Notes: generated by a model not told the origin, from the letters alone. 45,257 nucleotides of DNA from an uncultured Flavobacteriaceae bacterium (GCA_937937185.1 CALDCO010000178.1:1-45257); one strand, 5' to 3'; positions 33,887-44,537 are shown, counted from the stretch's first letter. Translations and numbers: made by a program.

Positions 33887-35557
33887 TTAATCACTTTTTT
33901 TCTTTTTCTTTCCTTTAGATTTAGAACCTACTCTAGACATTGCGCATCTAAAGCCAATGTAATCCGTTGCTCTATTTTGAGAATAATAGCGTCTTTGCGC
34001 TGGGTCTAACCAGTATTCTCTATCTTTCCAAGAACCTCCTTTAAAAACTCTTACTTCATCATTAATTAAAGATGTTCTCCTACCAGATTTATCCCACTGT
34101 CTTATTAGATTCCCTAAAGAATCGGTTTGTACGTTATGTTTAGGAGAATTGTACATTTTGCTAGTTACATCTTGCTCGCCTTCTTCTTCTTCATCGTCAA
34201 AACCATCATCATAGTGACGAGAAGAACGTTTGTCTCCATCTCTAAAGTTTCTGTTATCACTGGTATCGAAGTTTGTTCTTAAGTAAGTCTCATTTTCGTC
34301 AACAGGAACTGTAGAAATTTCACCTGGTAAATCCCTAGCAATAAGTTTTCCGTTAGGAAGCGTGTCATAGACAATCTCATCGGCCGTTACAATTTTTACT
34401 GTACCATCATCATTAATGGCATTCTTGGTATAAACATTTCCACGGTAGTAATTAAAATCGTTAAACTCATCATCTACTATTGGCCTGTAAACATCAGCTA
34501 CCCATTCAGCAACATTTCCAGCCATGTCATATAAACCAAATGAGTTTGGCTCATAAGATTTTACTTGGTTAGTAATATCGGCACCATCATCAGACCATCC
34601 AGCAATACCTCCATAATCTCCTTTTCCTTGCTTAAAGTTAGCCAATTGGTCACCACGCACTTTACGGTTTCCAGAACGGGTATATTGACCTTCCCATGGG
34701 TATTTTTTTCTACCTCTGTAAACGTTATAGCTTCTTAATTCAGATAAACCCAAAGCAGCATATTCCCACTCGGTTTCCGTTGGTAGTCTGTAGTTAGGAG
34801 AAATAACACCAGACTCGCGTCTTGCATAAACATTGGATTCGTTACCTTCAGCATCTACAGTTGGCTTTACCTTACCGCCTCTAATAATTTCTTCATTACC
34901 ACCAAAAGTTTCTGTTGGAGAGTTAATATATGTTGCCGTGCTGAAATTAGAATCAGAAGTAGCTTCTAAGTGTGAACCTTGTTTAAGATATCCTCCTTTT
35001 TGTAAATACATTTCGTTAACACGGTCTGTTCTCCAGTTAGAGAATTCAACAGCTTGAATCCAACTCACACCAACTACAGGATATTCACCATAACCTGGGT
35101 GGCGTAGATAGTTTTCTGTCATAACCTCATTGTATCCTAAACGATTTCTCCAAACTAGAGTGTCTGGCACGACACCGTTGTATATTAATCTAAAATCTTC
35201 TTCAGTTGGCGGAAACGTTCTTTTTGTCCAATCTAAAAATTCGAGATACATTTTATTGGTTACCTCAGTTTCGTCCATATAAAAAGATTGAACATGCTGC
35301 TGATTAGGATTGTTATTCCAATCATGCATCACATCATCTTGAACTTTACCTTTTGTGAAAGTACCACCCTCTACAAAAGACATGCCTGGAGGTGTTTCTT
35401 GTTCTTTAAATTTCGTATTGTACTGGAAACCACCATCTTTAGAATTAATGTCCCATCCTGTTGCTCTAGAAGTGTTAGAATCTCCCTTTTTACAACCAAC
35501 CAAGGTTAATGTCACTGCTGCTGCTAGCAAAACCCTTGATATTAATACTTTTCTCAT
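33887..35557 (-). CDS. gldJ: Gliding motility lipoprotein GldJ (SUMF1/formylglycine-generating-enzyme-like fold)
   Basis: Lipobox TLVGCKKG; PPGMSFVEGGTFTKG; ETEVTNKMYLEFLDW; C-terminal FKGGSWKDREYWLDPAQRRYYSQNRATDYIGFRCAMS; next to porU. Confidence 0.93.
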   Translation of the reverse strand: MRKVLISRVLLAAAVTLTLVGCKKGDSNTSRATGWDINSKDGGFQYNTKFKEQETPPGMSFVEGGTFTKGKVQDDVMHDWNNNPNQQHVQSFYMDETEVTNKMYLEFLDWTKRTFPPTEEDFRLIYNGVVPDTLVWRNRLGYNEVMTENYLRHPGYGEYPVVGVSWIQAVEFSNWRTDRVNEMYLQKGGYLKQGSHLEATSDSNFSTATYINSPTETFGGNEEIIRGGKVKPTVDAEGNESNVYARRESGVISPNYRLPTETEWEYAALGLSELRSYNVYRGRKKYPWEGQYTRSGNRKVRGDQLANFKQGKGDYGGIAGWSDDGADITNQVKSYEPNSFGLYDMAGNVAEWVADVYRPIVDDEFNDFNYYRGNVYTKNAINDDGTVKIVTADEIVYDTLPNGKLIARDLPGEISTVPVDENETYLRTNFDTSDNRNFRDGDKRSSRHYDDGFDDEEEEGEQDVTSKMYNSPKHNVQTDSLGNLIRQWDKSGRRTSLINDEVRVFKGGSWKDREYWLDPAQRRYYSQNRATDYIGFRCAMSRVGSKSKGKKKKKSD

Positions 35558-35799
35558 ATTTTTATATGTTTAAGTAAGCTACTATTATTTTTTTTGGAAA
35601 CGCAATATAAGAATTATACCCAACTTTACAAGTGAATTTGTAAGTTTTGATACAAAAAACAAGTGCTTCATCCATGTTATTTTACTTCCCAGCACTATTT
35701 TTTCACAATAAACTGCTGTTAAGAAATTACATAACGTGCCATATTGAAATTTATTATCTTAAAATTATGAAAGCTTAAGATTAATTTAACGCACAAATC

Positions 35800-35826
35800 A
35801 ATAATAACATTTGAATAATGACGTTA
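35800..35826 (+). repeat. Direct repeat copy 1 in the gldJ-porU intergenic region
   Basis: aataataacatttgaataatgacgtta; 25/27 identical to 36305-36331. Confidence 0.85.
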
Positions 35827-36304
35827 ATTTGTGTAATTTTATAAGGGATATTTAGCTTTGATTGTTGCTATATAGATTGTTTTTTTATGATAACGGAACG
35901 TATTTCTTAATCTCTAATGCCTCAATGACATTACAGAAAAGGCATTAAAGAAAAGGAGTATCAAAAATATCAAATTCATTAACCTTAATTATAGTCCTTT
36001 AAAATAAAAATTCAAGATTAAAGAATCTTCAAAAGCGGAAGTAAGCCGTGTTACTTAATTCCGACAGTATATAAAGAAAACAATTATTAGTAATTTGGAA
36101 TGGGTTGCTGCAATTATTAAAACAGCAAAACAGTTCAGGAGGTGTTAGAGTCCAAAATAATGGTATATTTTTAGTATTAAATACAATCGCATAGGTGTTT
36201 TTTACTTATCAAAACAGTTTCTGATTATTGAGAAACTTTCCTGCTAGTGGTATTAAAATATATTATCGTAATTTTGAAAGGTTTTGTTAAATTATTTAAC
36301 GACC

Positions 36305-36331
36305 AATAATAACATTTAAATAGTGACGTTA
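36305..36331 (+). repeat. Direct repeat copy 2 immediately upstream of porU
   Basis: aataataacatttaaatagtgacgtta. Confidence 0.85.
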
Positions 36332-36340
36332 TTCTAGATA

Positions 36341-39300
36341 ATGAAAAAGATAGTATTAGCCTTATTTACATTAGTTAGCACATTGCTTTATTCACAGCAA
36401 AAGAAAGTGCTTATTAACTGGAATGGCTCCAAAACAATAGCAACAGATCATAATCAATTTGTTGTGCCTTCGTTTACGCCAACTGAAAATTATGTTTACA
36501 GCTTTGATAAAGGTTTAGAGTATGTCGAGCAATGGGAGATGTCTAATTACATCAAAGAAGGATCGGCAAGGATTACAAATTTGGTTTATTCGCCAATATC
36601 AAAACAAGAATTAAAAGCTATTGATGTTAACAAAATACCTTCAAAGCAGAAATTTAGCATAAAAAATTCCCAAGCGCGGAAAAAGATTTATGGTATTTTA
36701 TCAGTGTCTGCCATATTAAAAGACGGTGATACCTACAAGAAGTTAGAATCGTTTACCGTAAATTACCAAAAAACAAATCAATTTAATAATAGAAGATCTA
36801 AACAAAACATTGTTAATTCGGTATTAAATACAGGGTCATGGTTTAAGTTTGCCATAGACCGATCGGGTGTTTTTAAGTTGTCAAAACAGTTTCTGGATGA
36901 TTTAGGAATAAACACTGATGAATTAAATCCTAAAACGATACGGATTTTTGGTAATGGCGGGCATATTTTACCTTATGCTAATGAAATGCTTGTGCCTATA
37001 GACCCTACAGAGAATGCTATTAAGGTAATAGGAGAGGAAGATGGTGTTTTTAATGAAGGCGATTATGTGTTATTTTATGGAGAAGGACCAAATGGATTTG
37101 ATCAGGTAAGTAATACCAACATTAATTTATATACCAATATTACTCATTATTACATTAATGTAAATGGCGATGAAGGTAAGCGTATTGGTACTTTTGTACA
37201 GCCAACAGGGGCGACGACCCTTAGCATTAATACCTTTCAAGATTATCAGTATCATGAATTGGATGAGTTTAGCTTAAAATTTGTAGGAAGACGATGGTTT
37301 GGGGACGAGTTTGATACAGAGGTTTCTAAAGTTTTCGAATTTAATTTTCCAAATTTAATAAACGCAATTCCTATTGATCTAAAAATAGTACTGGCTTCCA
37401 CTTCAAGTACCTCGTCGAGAATGCGAGTGCGATTAAATAATACTGAAATTACAAGTATTAGTATTCCATCAAACTCAGATTCTAGCTTTTCAGATTTGGT
37501 GACTTCAAATTCTGACAATGTAACTCTTAATTTGGATTATGATAAATCTGGAGTGCCTAGCGCCAAAGGTTATATCGATTTTATAGCCTTAGAAGCGACG
37601 CGGGCTTTGAGTTTTGTCGGAAATCAGTTTCAGTTTTACAATAATGAGGCAACGACTTCAACAGGAATAGGAGAGTATACATTATCAAATGCTTCTGCAG
37701 TAAGCGAAATATGGGATATAAGTGATAAATTTAATGTGAGTTCAATTGAAAATACTACAGGAGCATCTATTGTATTTAAAGCGCCTTTAGGCGAATTAAA
37801 AACCTTTGTAACAGTTACAGACGCTAATTTTTATGAGCCAATACAGCCTTCTTCAAGTTTTGTGAGTAATCAAAATATAAAAGGAACCGTTTTTCAAAAT
37901 AGTGAAGGCGAATTTGAAGATGTAGACTATTTAATGCTCACACCTGCTTCCCATTTAGCCCAGGCAGAACGTTTAGCAGAGATCAATAGAAAACGTTACA
38001 ATCTTAACGTGAAAGTATACACTACAGAAGCCATTTATTCTGAATTTAATTCAGGAAACGACGATATATCTGCAATACGAAATTTTGTAAAGTATGTTTA
38101 TGAAAATGCGAGTACAGAAGATAATCGCATAAAATATTTATGTTTGTTTGGCGATAATAGTTTTGATTATAAAGAAGGAAGAATTAGAGGAACAACTAAC
38201 AAATATTATTTTCCAACATGGAATGCTTATAATAGCTTTGATTTAACCAGTTCTTTTATCTCTGATGATTTTTTTGGAATAATGGACCCCAATGAAGGAA
38301 ATTTAGATGTTTCAGATAAATTAGATATCGCTGTTGGGCGTATTTTAGCAGATTCGCCATTGCGGGCCAAACAAATGGTAGATAAAATAGAGCGCTATTA
38401 CAGCAAAGAAGCTTTGGGGAGTTGGCGTAATAATTTTATGGTAATTTCTGATGATGTGGATGAGAATTGGGAAAGGGTAATTCAAGAAACTACAGACCTC
38501 ATTGCTGATACTGTTGAAGAAGAACGACCTTTTACAAATGTAGTTAAAATTCATACCGATTCTTTCCAGCAAGAATCATCTTCAGGAGGAGAACGTTATC
38601 CTGAAGCTTCCGAAGCCATTAATAACGAGATAGAAAACGGCGCACTGGTTATTAACTATTTTGGTCATGGTGGTGAAAATGGTTTTGCTAGCGAGCGGAT
38701 TTTTAGAAATCCAGATGCGATAGCACTTCGTAATGTGTGTAGAATGAGTTGCTTAGTTACAGTAACCTGTGAATATAGCCGATTCGATAACCCTCTGCGT
38801 GTAACTGGCGGTGAATTAATGTATTGGAATGCTGATGGAGGTGCCATTGCTCTAGTGACTACAACACGTGAAATTTTTGTTAATGTAGGCGTTACTTTTA
38901 ATAAAGTAATAAGTGAATATTTGTATTCGTATAACGATGATGATCCATTTGGAGAATTCGAATACCCAACAATGGCAGAGGCTTTACGCTTATCAAAAAT
39001 AGACCCTTCAATAACTAACATTAATCAAAAACGCTTGGTGTTTTATATTGGAGATCCCGCTATGAAACTAGCAATACCAGGACCTAACGTTAGATTAACA
39101 AAAGTTAACGATGCACCCATAACAGGACCAACCGATGTTTTGGAAGGCTTAAGTTATGCGAAATTGAGTGGAGAAGTTACAGATGAATTAGGAAATGTGT
39201 TAACTAATTATAATGGAAAAATAGTCACTACCATTTACGATAAAGACATACAAAGAGAAACGCTAGCCAATGATGGTGTTAGAGATGGATCTGGAGCACC

Positions 39301-40201
39301 AATAAAACTTGAATTTAAGACGCTAGGTGAGGTGATTTTTAGAGGTCAGGCAACGGTAACCAATGGTTTGTTTGATATAGATTTTATAGTGCCTAAAGAT
39401 GTAGGTATACCAGTAGGGACAGGGAAAGCTAGTTTTTACGCTTTCGATGAAACGACAGTAACCGATAGAACAGGAGCGGATACAAACACTTTGCAAATTG
39501 GAGGAATTAATGAAAATGCAGAAGAAGACAATGTAGGGCCAGTAATAAATTTATTTTTAAACGATGAAAATTTTGTTTCAGGAGGCATTACAAACACGTC
39601 TCCCACGCTTTTGGCAAAATTGGAAGATAGTAATGGCATAAATACAGCCAGTGGTATTGGTCATGATATTGTTGCAATAATTGATGGCGATGAGGTTAAC
39701 CCTATAGTTCTTAATGACTATTACGTTACCGATCTGGATGTTTACACTTCTGGAAGTTTGAGTTTCCCTTTTAGAGACTTGGAGCCTGGATTACATACAC
39801 TTTCTCTAAAAGCATGGGATGTGTACAATAATTCTTCAACATCAGAGTTACAGTTTATGGTTTTTGATGAAAATGAATCTTTAGTTATAGATAATGTTCT
39901 TAATTACCCTAATCCGTTTGTAAATTATACAGAATTCTGGTTTAACCATAATAGCTCTGAATTATTAGATATCTCAGTGCAAATATTTACAGTAACAGGT
40001 AAACTAGTGCGAACATTAAATGGCCAAACTACTGGTGTAGGTAGCAAATCTTCAGCTTCAGTTTCAAGAGATATTGTTTGGGATGGTCGAGATGATTTTG
40101 GTGATAGAATAGGTAAAGGAGTTTATGTCTATAAGCTAAAAGTGCGTTCCGAAACAACGAATAAAACGGTAGAAAAAATTGAGAAACTTGTTATACTCTA
40201 A
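36341..40201 (+). CDS. porU: Type IX secretion system sortase PorU (C25 peptidase family)
   Basis: NYFGHGGENGFASERIF with catalytic-type His; LVTVTCEYSRFDNP with Cys; C-terminal YVYKLKVRSETTNKTVEKIEKLVIL; followed by porV. Confidence 0.95.
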   Translation: MKKIVLALFTLVSTLLYSQQKKVLINWNGSKTIATDHNQFVVPSFTPTENYVYSFDKGLEYVEQWEMSNYIKEGSARITNLVYSPISKQELKAIDVNKIPSKQKFSIKNSQARKKIYGILSVSAILKDGDTYKKLESFTVNYQKTNQFNNRRSKQNIVNSVLNTGSWFKFAIDRSGVFKLSKQFLDDLGINTDELNPKTIRIFGNGGHILPYANEMLVPIDPTENAIKVIGEEDGVFNEGDYVLFYGEGPNGFDQVSNTNINLYTNITHYYINVNGDEGKRIGTFVQPTGATTLSINTFQDYQYHELDEFSLKFVGRRWFGDEFDTEVSKVFEFNFPNLINAIPIDLKIVLASTSSTSSRMRVRLNNTEITSISIPSNSDSSFSDLVTSNSDNVTLNLDYDKSGVPSAKGYIDFIALEATRALSFVGNQFQFYNNEATTSTGIGEYTLSNASAVSEIWDISDKFNVSSIENTTGASIVFKAPLGELKTFVTVTDANFYEPIQPSSSFVSNQNIKGTVFQNSEGEFEDVDYLMLTPASHLAQAERLAEINRKRYNLNVKVYTTEAIYSEFNSGNDDISAIRNFVKYVYENASTEDNRIKYLCLFGDNSFDYKEGRIRGTTNKYYFPTWNAYNSFDLTSSFISDDFFGIMDPNEGNLDVSDKLDIAVGRILADSPLRAKQMVDKIERYYSKEALGSWRNNFMVISDDVDENWERVIQETTDLIADTVEEERPFTNVVKIHTDSFQQESSSGGERYPEASEAINNEIENGALVINYFGHGGENGFASERIFRNPDAIALRNVCRMSCLVTVTCEYSRFDNPLRVTGGELMYWNADGGAIALVTTTREIFVNVGVTFNKVISEYLYSYNDDDPFGEFEYPTMAEALRLSKIDPSITNINQKRLVFYIGDPAMKLAIPGPNVRLTKVNDAPITGPTDVLEGLSYAKLSGEVTDELGNVLTNYNGKIVTTIYDKDIQRETLANDGVRDGSGAPIKLEFKTLGEVIFRGQATVTNGLFDIDFIVPKDVGIPVGTGKASFYAFDETTVTDRTGADTNTLQIGGINENAEEDNVGPVINLFLNDENFVSGGITNTSPTLLAKLEDSNGINTASGIGHDIVAIIDGDEVNPIVLNDYYVTDLDVYTSGSLSFPFRDLEPGLHTLSLKAWDVYNNSSTSELQFMVFDENESLVIDNVLNYPNPFVNYTEFWFNHNSSELLDISVQIFTVTGKLVRTLNGQTTGVGSKSSASVSRDIVWDGRDDFGDRIGKGVYVYKLKVRSETTNKTVEKIEKLVIL

Positions 40202-40319
40202 ATAAAAATTATATTTGTTAAAAATAATAAATAGAACAAACGTTAACTATTTAGCTTAAATAATTAAAAATAGTATAGGCGAATTACTTTTAACTCAAAA
40301 TAAAAATCACACGTTACGT

Positions 40320-41570
40320 ATGAAATATAAAATTCTTATGGCATTTATTTTTCTTTTTTCATTAGCTTTAAGTCATAAAGCTAAGGCTCAAACAGAAGTA
40401 ATTAGACCATTTCAAGATTCCAGAGTAATTACAACTGGAGTTCCATTTTTATTAATAGCACCAGATGCCAGAGCGGCCTCTTTAGGCGATATGGGAGTTG
40501 CAACCTCTACTGATGCTTTTTCTCAACAATGGAATTCATCAAAATATGTAATGTCTACAACCAAATCAGGGGTAGCAGTAAGTTACACGCCTTATTTAAG
40601 TCAATTAGTGAGAGATATTTTTCTTGGAAGTGTTACGTATTTTAATCGTATAAACGAACAAAGTGCTGTTGGTGCCAGTTTTAAATATTTTTCTTTAGGA
40701 GATATCGAGTTTGTACAAGATGAATTTTCTGAAGCCTTGGTTCAAAGACCTAATGAATTCACTTTCGATGTTTCTTATGGTTTGAGATTGAGCGACGAAT
40801 TCGCATTGTCTGTGGCTATGCGTTATTTAAGTTCCGATTTAAAGTTACAAATAGGGGATACAGATGCTTCTGCAGCAAGTACCTTTGGTGTAGATATAAG
40901 TGGGTTTTACCAAACTGAAGAAAAAGCATACAACACTTTCAACGGACGTTGGAGAGGAGGGTTTGCGATTCAAAATTTAGGGCCTAAATTTAGATATGAT
41001 GAAGGAGGCGTTGAAAACTTTCAACCTACAAATTTACGTTTAGGTGGTGGCTTTGATTTTATATTTGATGATTTTAATAAATTAGGAGTAACAGCTGAAT
41101 TAAATAAGTTACTTGTGCCTACTCCTCCCGTTAGAGGAGAAAGAATAGTATTCGACGATCTTGATAATAATGGCACATTCGATCCTGGGGTTGATAATTT
41201 AATTAGTCGCGATCAGGATTACATCATAGAAGGAAAAGAAAATAGAGATGTTAATTTCATATCTGGGGTTTTTCAATCATTTGGTGATGCACCAGGTGGC
41301 GGGAGCGAAGAATTACAAGAATTTACTTATGCTTTAGGGGCAGAGTATTTGTATCAAGATTCATTTGCTTTTAGATTGGGTTATTTTAATGAACATGAAA
41401 CTAAAGGGGCGAGAAAGTTTTTTGCTTTAGGCGCAGGCTTTAAGTATAATGTACTTAACATCGATTTGTCCTATTTATTCTCTGCTTCACAAGTTCAAAG
41501 CCCTTTAGAGAGTACTTTGCGCTTTTCTTTGACATTTAATTTAGGTGCTGGAACTTATGAAGAATATTAG
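40320..41570 (+). CDS. porV: Type IX secretion system outer membrane channel protein PorV (LptO)
   Basis: PFLLIAPDARAASLGDMGVATSTDAFSQQWNSSKYVM, PorV signature; follows porU. Confidence 0.95.
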   Translation: MKYKILMAFIFLFSLALSHKAKAQTEVIRPFQDSRVITTGVPFLLIAPDARAASLGDMGVATSTDAFSQQWNSSKYVMSTTKSGVAVSYTPYLSQLVRDIFLGSVTYFNRINEQSAVGASFKYFSLGDIEFVQDEFSEALVQRPNEFTFDVSYGLRLSDEFALSVAMRYLSSDLKLQIGDTDASAASTFGVDISGFYQTEEKAYNTFNGRWRGGFAIQNLGPKFRYDEGGVENFQPTNLRLGGGFDFIFDDFNKLGVTAELNKLLVPTPPVRGERIVFDDLDNNGTFDPGVDNLISRDQDYIIEGKENRDVNFISGVFQSFGDAPGGGSEELQEFTYALGAEYLYQDSFAFRLGYFNEHETKGARKFFALGAGFKYNVLNIDLSYLFSASQVQSPLESTLRFSLTFNLGAGTYEEY

Positions 41571-41595
41571 AAAACATATCAAATAAAGAATACAA

Positions 41596-41623
41596 AAAAC
41601 TATTGCAGCGCAATAGTTTTTTT
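41596..41623 (+). terminator. Terminator after porV
   Basis: aaaactattg-cagcg-caatagttttttt. Confidence 0.85.
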
Positions 41624-41874
41624 GTTTATAATGAAGTGGTTTAAACACTTTTTAATTGTGATGCTAATGCAAGTTCTGATTTAAAATGGGATGATTAACA
41701 AAATAAAACAAAAGTTTAAATATCGGAATTTGTTTTACAAGGACCAGAATTGAAGGATTCTATCTTAATTCTCTACTAACTTTTTTAGAATTAACTCAAT
41801 CGTTTTCGTTAAAAATTAAATGATTTTAAATGGTATTTAACGAATTTCAATTTTATAGTTACTAACTAATGTAT

Positions 41875-41882
41875 TACTTTTG
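41875..41882 (+). promoter_or_regulatory. Putative -7 promoter element upstream of pdhA
   Basis: TACTTTTG matches TAnnTTTG; distance supports the downstream start at 41910. Confidence 0.35.
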
Positions 41883-42908
41883 TTATTCGTTTTTAAAAGT
41901 AATTTGTTAATGCAGAAAGTAACAAAAGAAGTATATTTAAAATGGTATGAAGACATGCTATTTTGGAGAAAGTTTGAAGACAAACTCGCAGCGGTATATA
42001 TTCAACAAAAAGTAAGAGGGTTTCTACACTTATACAATGGACAAGAAGCAGTTCTTGCTGGCGCTTTACATGCGATGGATTTAACAAAAGATAAAATGAT
42101 TACTGCTTATCGTAATCATGTACAGCCCATAGGAATGGGAGTTGATCCTAAACGTGTTATGGCTGAGTTATATGGAAAAGCAACAGGAACTTCCCAAGGC
42201 TTAGGTGGTTCGATGCATATTTTTTCTAAAGAGCATCGTTTTTATGGTGGGCACGGTATTGTTGGTGGGCAAATCCCTTTAGGTGCAGGCATTGCATTTG
42301 GCGATAAATATCATGGCAAAGACGCCGTTACCATTTGCTGTTTTGGCGATGGTGCAGCAAGGCAAGGTTCACTTCATGAAACTTTTAATTTAGCAATGCT
42401 CTGGAATTTACCAGTGGTATTTGTTTGTGAAAACAATGGCTATGCCATGGGGACATCTGTAGAAAGAACAGCGAATCACACAGACATTTGGAAATTAGGC
42501 TTAGGATATGAAATGCCTTGTGGCCCTGTAGATGGAATGAACCCTGTTAAAGTAGCTGAAGCTTTTGATGAAGCTATAAAACGCGCTCGCAAAGGAGGAG
42601 GACCAACGTTTCTAGAATTGAAAACCTACAGATATAGAGGGCATTCAATGAGTGACGCCCAACATTACAGGACAAAAGACGAAGTAAAAGAATACAAAAA
42701 AATAGACCCTATAAAACAGGTGAAGGATATTATTCTAGATAAAAAATACGCAACTGAGGATGAACTTAAAATTGTAGATAAGCGTGTTAAAGCATTAGTT
42801 GCAGAATGTGAAAAATTTGCTGAAGAATCACCATACCCAGAAAAGCGTTCGATGTATGATGTCGTATACGAACAAGAAGATTACCCATTTATTCAGCACA
42901 AATTATAA
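41880..42908 (+). CDS. pdhA: Pyruvate dehydrogenase E1 component subunit alpha (likely start 41910, MQKVTKEVYLKWYEDM)
   Basis: GQEAVLAGALHAMDLTKDKMITAYRNHVQPIGMG...TPP motif CCFGDGAARQGSLHETFNLAMLWNLPVVFVCENN. Confidence 0.95.
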   Translation: MLFVFKSNLLMQKVTKEVYLKWYEDMLFWRKFEDKLAAVYIQQKVRGFLHLYNGQEAVLAGALHAMDLTKDKMITAYRNHVQPIGMGVDPKRVMAELYGKATGTSQGLGGSMHIFSKEHRFYGGHGIVGGQIPLGAGIAFGDKYHGKDAVTICCFGDGAARQGSLHETFNLAMLWNLPVVFVCENNGYAMGTSVERTANHTDIWKLGLGYEMPCGPVDGMNPVKVAEAFDEAIKRARKGGGPTFLELKTYRYRGHSMSDAQHYRTKDEVKEYKKIDPIKQVKDIILDKKYATEDELKIVDKRVKALVAECEKFAEESPYPEKRSMYDVVYEQEDYPFIQHKL

Positions 42909-42911
42909 GCT

Positions 42912-44537
42912 ATGGCAGAAGTAATTAATATGCCGCGTTTAAGCGACACCATGGAAGAAGGTACAGTAGCCACTTGGTTGAAAAAAGTAGGGGATAAAAT
43001 TGAAGAGGGCGATATTTTAGCAGAAATCGAAACCGATAAAGCGACTATGGAGTTTGAGTCTTTTAATGAAGGGACGCTACTTCACATAGGCGTTAAAGAA
43101 GGTGAAACCACAAAGGTCGACGAGCTACTAGCTATTATTGGCGAAGAAGGAGAAGATATTTCGAGCTTTTTAAAAGAAAAAAACACCTCAAAAGAGAATA
43201 AAGATAACACGCCTACTGCGGATACAAGTAGTAAAGAGAATAAAAATGATTCTGCTGGTGAAGTTGAACTACCCGAAGGCGTAATTATTGTTACAATGCC
43301 TCGATTAAGTGATACTATGGAGGAAGGTACGGTAGCTACTTGGTTAAAAAAAGTAGGGGATACAGTTGAGGAAGGCGACATTTTAGCAGAGATTGAAACC
43401 GATAAAGCCACCATGGAATTCGAATCTTTTAATGCAGGTACTTTGTTGTATGTAGGGTTAAAAGAAGGAGATTCTGCTAAAGTAGATGATTTATTAGCTG
43501 TTATTGGTCCTAAAGGGACAGAGGTTTCTCATATTGTAAAAAATTTCTCGGTGAATGCTAATCCGGTTCCCGAAGTGGCGCTTGAGCCTGATCAACCACA
43601 GCAAGTGCCATCTAAGTCTGTTGCTAATAATTCAACTAAACAAACTCCAGAAGTTATTGCTTCTAACACTACAGGGCGAGTATTTGTTTCGCCTTTAGCA
43701 AAGAAAATGGCTGAAGAAAAAGGGCTAGACTTATCTCAAATTAAAGGATCTGGAGAAAACGGCCGGGTTATTAAAAGAGATATAGAAAGTTTTGTGCCTG
43801 GAAAATCGGAAGGAAAATCACTAGCGCCAGTCGCAAAGTTTATTCCTTCAGGGCAAGAAGATATCGATGAGGTTAAACATTCTCAAATGAGAAAAGTAAT
43901 TGCTAAACGTTTAGCCGAATCGAAGTTCTCTGCACCACATTATTATTTGAATGTAGAATTTGATATGGAAAATGCTATGGCATTTAGAGCACAATTTAAT
44001 TCTATTCCTGAGGTTAAAATCTCTTATAACGATATGATTGTTAAGGCTTGTGCTTTAGCGTTACGTCAACATCCGCAGGTAAACTCCAGATGGTTTGCCG
44101 ATAAAATGCAATTAAATAATCACGTACACATAGGCGTTGCGGTTGCTGTAGATGATGGTTTAGTAGTTCCTGTTGTTCGTTTTGCTAACGAGCAAACATT
44201 ACCTCAAATAGGGGCTGCGGTTAAAGATTATGCTGGAAGGGCAAGACAAAGAAAACTAACCCCTCAAGAAATGGAAGGGAGTACATTTACCGTTTCTAAT
44301 TTAGGGATGTTTGGTATAGAAAGTTTTACATCGATTATTAACCAGCCTAATTCAGCTATATTATCTGTAGGCGCTATTGTTCAAAAACCCGTTGTTAAAA
44401 ATGGGGAAATCGTTGTTGGGAATACCATGAAACTTACATTAGCATGCGATCATAGAACTGTCGATGGCGCTTCTGGCTCTCAGTTTTTACAAACCTTAAA
44501 GGGCTATATAGAAAATCCAGTAACCATGTTAGTTTAG
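42912..44537 (+). CDS. pdhC: Pyruvate dehydrogenase E2 (dihydrolipoyllysine acetyltransferase) with two tandem lipoyl domains
   Basis: Two copies of MPRLSDTMEEGTVATWLKKVGD...EIETDKATMEFESF; E3-binding domain VSPLAKKMAEEKGLDLSQIKGSGENGRVIKRDI; catalytic DHRTVDGA. Confidence 0.96.
   Translation: MAEVINMPRLSDTMEEGTVATWLKKVGDKIEEGDILAEIETDKATMEFESFNEGTLLHIGVKEGETTKVDELLAIIGEEGEDISSFLKEKNTSKENKDNTPTADTSSKENKNDSAGEVELPEGVIIVTMPRLSDTMEEGTVATWLKKVGDTVEEGDILAEIETDKATMEFESFNAGTLLYVGLKEGDSAKVDDLLAVIGPKGTEVSHIVKNFSVNANPVPEVALEPDQPQQVPSKSVANNSTKQTPEVIASNTTGRVFVSPLAKKMAEEKGLDLSQIKGSGENGRVIKRDIESFVPGKSEGKSLAPVAKFIPSGQEDIDEVKHSQMRKVIAKRLAESKFSAPHYYLNVEFDMENAMAFRAQFNSIPEVKISYNDMIVKACALALRQHPQVNSRWFADKMQLNNHVHIGVAVAVDDGLVVPVVRFANEQTLPQIGAAVKDYAGRARQRKLTPQEMEGSTFTVSNLGMFGIESFTSIINQPNSAILSVGAIVQKPVVKNGEIVVGNTMKLTLACDHRTVDGASGSQFLQTLKGYIENPVTMLV

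Noticed and set aside
34160-34220. Acidic insert DDGFDDEEEEGEQD in GldJ as a link to the poly-Asp protein
   Set aside because: Short acidic stretch, likely ordinary GldJ variation; no sequence relationship to the repeat lipoprotein.
31621-36010. Short similarity between attaaccttaagaatgatatcccctttaaaat (31622) and attaaccttaattatagtcctttaaaat (35978)
   Set aside because: AT-rich, gapped and short; could be chance or a minor dispersed motif, so not reported as a repeat.
38665-39021. 118-aa minus-strand ORF inside porU
   Set aside because: Antisense to strongly supported PorU coding sequence, with no recognisable features.
43082-43414. 110-aa minus-strand ORF inside pdhC
   Set aside because: Antisense shadow of the lipoyl-domain coding region.
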